A stretch of 15,074 nucleotides of DNA, taken from NCBI GenBank assembly GCA_030605915.1, contig JAUWHM010000145.1, positions 1 to 15,074 of the forward strand, in the 5' to 3' direction. The translations under genes and the position numbers were made by a program. This DNA comes from Nitrospirota bacterium. Lineage in GTDB: Bacteria; NPL-UPA2; JAGMAN01. The notes below the pieces were generated by a model, which searched no databases, was not told the origin of the DNA, and saw only the letters and a list, made by a program, of their open reading frames with translations. Shown in pieces: positions 12,390 to 15,074 of the stretch; position 1 is the first letter of the stretch; the number at the start of each line of letters is the position of its first letter.

Positions 12390-13544
12390 TTGAAGAGAAT
12401 ATCCATTCTTGGTTCTACTGGTTCCATCGGGACACAGACGCTTGAGGTAATCGCTACCTTTCCAGATAGATTACAGGTAGTAGGATTGGCCGGGAAGGAC
12501 GAAGTAGACCTTATCCAGGAGCAAATAGAGCGATGGCATCCAGAAGTAGTTGCCCTGGTGGAGACTGAGGCAGCTGATGAACTCCGTCGGCGGCTGGGGC
12601 GAAAGGGCGTAAGGGTCCTATCAGGTGAGAAAGGCATTGTGGAAGTAGCCAAGCACGAGTCCGCAGACCTGGTCGTATCAGCCATCGTTGGAAGCGCATC
12701 CCTGATGCCCACTTTGGAAGCTATCCGCTCAGGTAAGACAATAGCCCTGGCCAGCAAGGAGGGCATGGTTATGGCTGGCAGACTCCTCAGGGAGGAAGCA
12801 AAGCGCAGCGGGGTGGACATTCTGCCAGTTGACAGTGAGCCAAATGCTATCTTCCAGTGTTTAAAGGGAGAAGATAGGAGAAAGGTGAGGAGGCTGATCC
12901 TCACTGCCTCCGGTGGTCCATTCTATAATTTCAGTGAGAGCGAGTTAGCGTCAATCACTCCAGCTCAGGCTCTACGGCATCCGACCTGGAAAATGGGTCG
13001 CAAGATCACCATTGATTCGGCTACTTTGATGAATAAGGGATTGGAAGTCATAGAAGCTCATAACTTCTTTGACATAGACATCTCCCAAATCGAAGTAGTG
13101 ATTCATCCTCAAGCCAAGGTCCATTCTCTGGTGGAATTTGTTGACGGATCCATTATGGCTATCCTGGGCATAACCGATATGAGGGTGCCCATCCAGCATG
13201 CTCTTACCTATCCGGAGAGAACTGCGAACAAGCTCCCTTCCCTCAACCTAACTGAAAGCTCTCCTCTGGAATTCAAGAAACCTGATTTAGAGAAATTCCC
13301 CGGCCTGAAATATGCCTATGAGGCAGGTAAGGTGGGAGGGACGATGCCAGCCGTCCTCAATGCCGCCAACGAGGTGGCGGTAGAAGCTTTTTTAGATGGC
13401 AAGATAGGATTCCTGGATATCGCAGAGGTATCAAGGAAGGTTATGGCCGGACACTCCACGATTGAGAAGCCCAGTCTGGATGACATCAAGGAAGCAGACA
13501 CCTGGGCCCGGGAGACGGCAAAGAGGAATCTAATCAGATGTTAG
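12390..13544 (+). CDS. dxr: 1-deoxy-D-xylulose 5-phosphate reductoisomerase
   Basis: This is the second enzyme of the MEP isoprenoid pathway; it converts DXP to MEP with NADPH and a divalent metal. The protein is 384 residues. The NADPH-binding loop is ILGSTGSIGTQTLEVI near the N-terminus. Metal ligands are Asp148 and Glu150 in LPVDSEPNAIFQCL and Glu219 in LMNKGLEVIEAHNFF. Other family blocks are LTASGGPF, HPTWKMGRKITIDSAT and VVIHPQAKVHSLVEF. The common ALANKE motif reads ALASKE here. TTG 12390 is chosen because TAGGAG (12375-12380) sits 9 nt upstream and the N-terminus KRISILGSTGSIG starts as expected. It overlaps rseP by 7 nt. Confidence 0.96.
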   Translation: MKRISILGSTGSIGTQTLEVIATFPDRLQVVGLAGKDEVDLIQEQIERWHPEVVALVETEAADELRRRLGRKGVRVLSGEKGIVEVAKHESADLVVSAIVGSASLMPTLEAIRSGKTIALASKEGMVMAGRLLREEAKRSGVDILPVDSEPNAIFQCLKGEDRRKVRRLILTASGGPFYNFSESELASITPAQALRHPTWKMGRKITIDSATLMNKGLEVIEAHNFFDIDISQIEVVIHPQAKVHSLVEFVDGSIMAILGITDMRVPIQHALTYPERTANKLPSLNLTESSPLEFKKPDLEKFPGLKYAYEAGKVGGTMPAVLNAANEVAVEAFLDGKIGFLDIAEVSRKVMAGHSTIEKPSLDDIKEADTWARETAKRNLIRC

Positions 13545-14860
13545 TCAGGATAATCGCCCCTATCTTCGTCTTTGGTATTTCCATACTGGTCCACGAATTA
13601 GGCCATTTTCTGGCCGCCAGGAGAGCAGGGATAGACGTAGAGAAGTTCTCTTTCGGTTTCGGGCCGAAACTCGTTGGTATCAAGAGAGGACAAACCGAAT
13701 ATTGCATATGCTTGCTGTTCTTTTTCGGTGGATATGTGAAGATGGCAGGTGATGAAATGGGCGAAGAGAGAAAAGCTGAGATTACAGGCAGAGAATTCCT
13801 CTCCAAATCACCGGGCAAGCGCAACCTGGTCGTCCTGGCCGGCCCACTTATGAACCTTTTACTTGCTGTTGTCCTCTATACAGCCATCTTCAGGATCGGA
13901 ATCCCCGAGCCGGTCATGCCCGACGGTCTTCGTATCGCCGAGGTAAAAGAGGGTTCTGCCTCGGCCCAGGCCGGATTGCAGGAAAATGATAGGATTGTTG
14001 GCTTGCAAGGAAGACCAATTAAAACCTGGAACGAATTCCTCAAAATCGTTGTCCTTAATCCCGGCAAATCACTGGAGGTAGAGTTGGACAGAGGGGGAGA
14101 GCGAATAACTACCTCGGTCAATCCGGAGAAGGATGAAGGAGGTCTTCCCATCATCGACGACATACTGCCCAGCCAGTCGGCAATACTTGGCCAGATCCGC
14201 TCAGGCTATCCGGCAGAGGCAGCAGGTTTGTGCTCCGGAGACGAAATCTTAGCTATAGATGGCAGGGAGATAAACAGTTGGGATGAGATGAGCAAGATAA
14301 TACAGGGGAAGTCAGGGGAGAAGATCGAACTCCTTGTGAAGAGAGACAGTGAGCACTTTAAAGTTAAGGTTACCCCGGTTCTTGACAAGCAGTTGGGATT
14401 TGCAGTGATTGGAGTGACCCTCGGCACTAAGTTTGAAATTCGCAGATACGGCCTTGTGCAGTCATTCGGAAAAAGTCTTATTCAGTCCAAGGAAGATATA
14501 TGTATGCTGTTTAAGTTTCTAAAACTACTTATCTGCAGGCAAATCTCCCCAAAGAACATTGCCGGGCCGATCGGAATCATACAGATATCCGGCCAGGTTG
14601 CCCGAGCTGGTTTTATCCCTCTACTTTTACTGATCGCGTTAATCAACATCAACTTCGGTATTATCAACCTCTTTCCCATTCCTATAGTGGATGGCGGCCA
14701 CATTGTGCTGTTTTCTATAGAGGCCATCCGCCGGAAACCCCTAAGCGAGAAGAAGCTGGTCGTTATTCAGAAGATAGGTATTGCCTTCCTCATCACCCTG
14801 CTGGTCCTGGTAAGCTACAATGATATCCTCCGCTGGGCAGGAGAACTGCTTAAGAGATAG
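13538..14860 (+). CDS. rseP: Site-2 membrane metalloprotease RseP (EcfE)
   Basis: This zinc protease cuts substrates within the membrane, classically anti-sigma factors and leftover signal peptides. The protein is 440 residues. The zinc motif HELGH (His19, Glu20, His23) lies in the first membrane helix, followed by FSFGFGPKLVG and GGYVKMAGDE. Two PDZ domains are visible, near EVKEGSASAQAGLQENDRIV and IRSGYPAEAAGLCSGDEIL. The C-terminal motif NLFPIPIVDGGH includes Asp385, the third zinc ligand, and is followed by membrane helices. The two-PDZ form is the proteobacterial-type architecture. The place between dxr and ispG is a conserved arrangement. The start overlaps the dxr stop (ATGTTAG), which implies coupling. 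Confidence 0.96.
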   Translation: MLVRIIAPIFVFGISILVHELGHFLAARRAGIDVEKFSFGFGPKLVGIKRGQTEYCICLLFFFGGYVKMAGDEMGEERKAEITGREFLSKSPGKRNLVVLAGPLMNLLLAVVLYTAIFRIGIPEPVMPDGLRIAEVKEGSASAQAGLQENDRIVGLQGRPIKTWNEFLKIVVLNPGKSLEVELDRGGERITTSVNPEKDEGGLPIIDDILPSQSAILGQIRSGYPAEAAGLCSGDEILAIDGREINSWDEMSKIIQGKSGEKIELLVKRDSEHFKVKVTPVLDKQLGFAVIGVTLGTKFEIRRYGLVQSFGKSLIQSKEDICMLFKFLKLLICRQISPKNIAGPIGIIQISGQVARAGFIPLLLLIALININFGIINLFPIPIVDGGHIVLFSIEAIRRKPLSEKKLVVIQKIGIAFLITLLVLVSYNDILRWAGELLKR

Positions 14861-14874
14861 TGAGTTTCTCAACC

Positions 14875-15074
14875 ATGAAACGTCGCAAGACAAGGATTGT
14901 GAAGATTGGTAAGGTAGCAGTTGGAGGCAATGCCCCCATTTCAGTCCAGTCCATGACCAAGACCGATACCCAGGATGTGAAAGCTACCGTCAGGCAGATT
15001 AGAGGCCTGGAGAAACTGGGCTGTGAGATTATCCGGGTAGCTGTCCCGGATAGGGAAGCCGCGACCTGCCTGGG
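14875..15074 (+). CDS. ispG: 4-hydroxy-3-methylbut-2-enyl diphosphate synthase (N-terminal part, cut by window)
   Basis: The first 66 codons are present and run off the window edge. The N-terminus RRKTRIVKIGKVAVGGNAPI, then SVQSMTKTDTQDVKATVRQI, then LGCEIIRVAVPD is diagnostic of IspG (GcpE), the penultimate MEP-pathway enzyme, which reductively opens the cyclic MEcPP ring to HMBPP. These residues form the start of the TIM barrel. The iron-sulfur domain would lie beyond the window. ATG 14875 lies 14 nt after rseP; the ribosome binding site is weak. The ferredoxin gene at 10421 is a candidate source of its electrons. Confidence 0.93.
   Translation, partial: MKRRKTRIVKIGKVAVGGNAPISVQSMTKTDTQDVKATVRQIRGLEKLGCEIIRVAVPDREAATCL

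Noticed and set aside
1..15074. CRISPR array, tRNA or rRNA genes
   Set aside because: No regularly spaced identical repeats, cloverleaf-like sequences or rRNA motifs were seen on reading the window.

Overview
The window reads as a bacterial chromosome segment of moderate GC content, with nearly all coding on the + strand. Positions ~2350-15074 carry a compact run of conserved housekeeping genes: topA, xerC, hslV, hslU, rpsB, tsf, pyrH, frr, a 2[4Fe-4S] ferredoxin, uppS, cdsA, dxr, rseP and the start of ispG. The order topA-xerC-hslVU followed by rpsB-tsf-pyrH-frr-uppS-cdsA-dxr-rseP-ispG is the ancestral arrangement seen in Firmicutes and many deep or uncultured phyla. The short single-core EF-Ts, the MEP-pathway genes and the embedded clostridial-type ferredoxin fit an anaerobic bacterium, possibly of an uncultured phylum. 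I cannot name the lineage from sequence alone.

Positions 1-2350 look like a decaying accessory island. It holds the C-terminal end of a probable DNA methyltransferase of a restriction-modification system (1-561), a noncoding stretch with palindromes, a frameshifted remnant that resembles the N-terminus of another DNA methylase (894-999), an unrecognised single-pass membrane protein (1023-2084), and a truncated DUF1016/YhcG-like nuclease fragment (2098-2247).

The housekeeping part divides into at least three transcription units. topA and xerC are 2 nt apart. hslV-hslU follows a good promoter candidate at 5611-5639. rpsB onward follows a near-ideal extended -10 promoter at 7614-7642. The long rpsB unit joins translation (S2, EF-Ts, RRF), UMP supply (PyrH), cell-envelope lipid synthesis (UppS, CdsA), isoprenoid precursor synthesis (Dxr, IspG) and envelope-stress proteolysis (RseP). 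The ferredoxin lies upstream of IspG, an enzyme that needs such an electron donor.

The most unusual signal is a short dispersed palindromic repeat, five copies of which I could find by eye (750-840, 3667-3690, 3742-3798, 4673-4705 reversed, 9052-9110). Its hallmarks are a TTACGGTGAA start and an end that folds as TACTGGCC-AAA-GGCCGGTA. Two copies lie in frame inside topA and add about 55 residues at a variable linker. A third copy encodes the last ten residues and stop codon of topA. A fourth encodes the last two residues and stop codon of tsf and abuts the pyrH ribosome binding site. This resembles the Rickettsia palindromic elements, which insert within protein-coding genes, but the sequence is different and I do not recognise the family. 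A second palindrome cluster lies between the ferredoxin gene and uppS.
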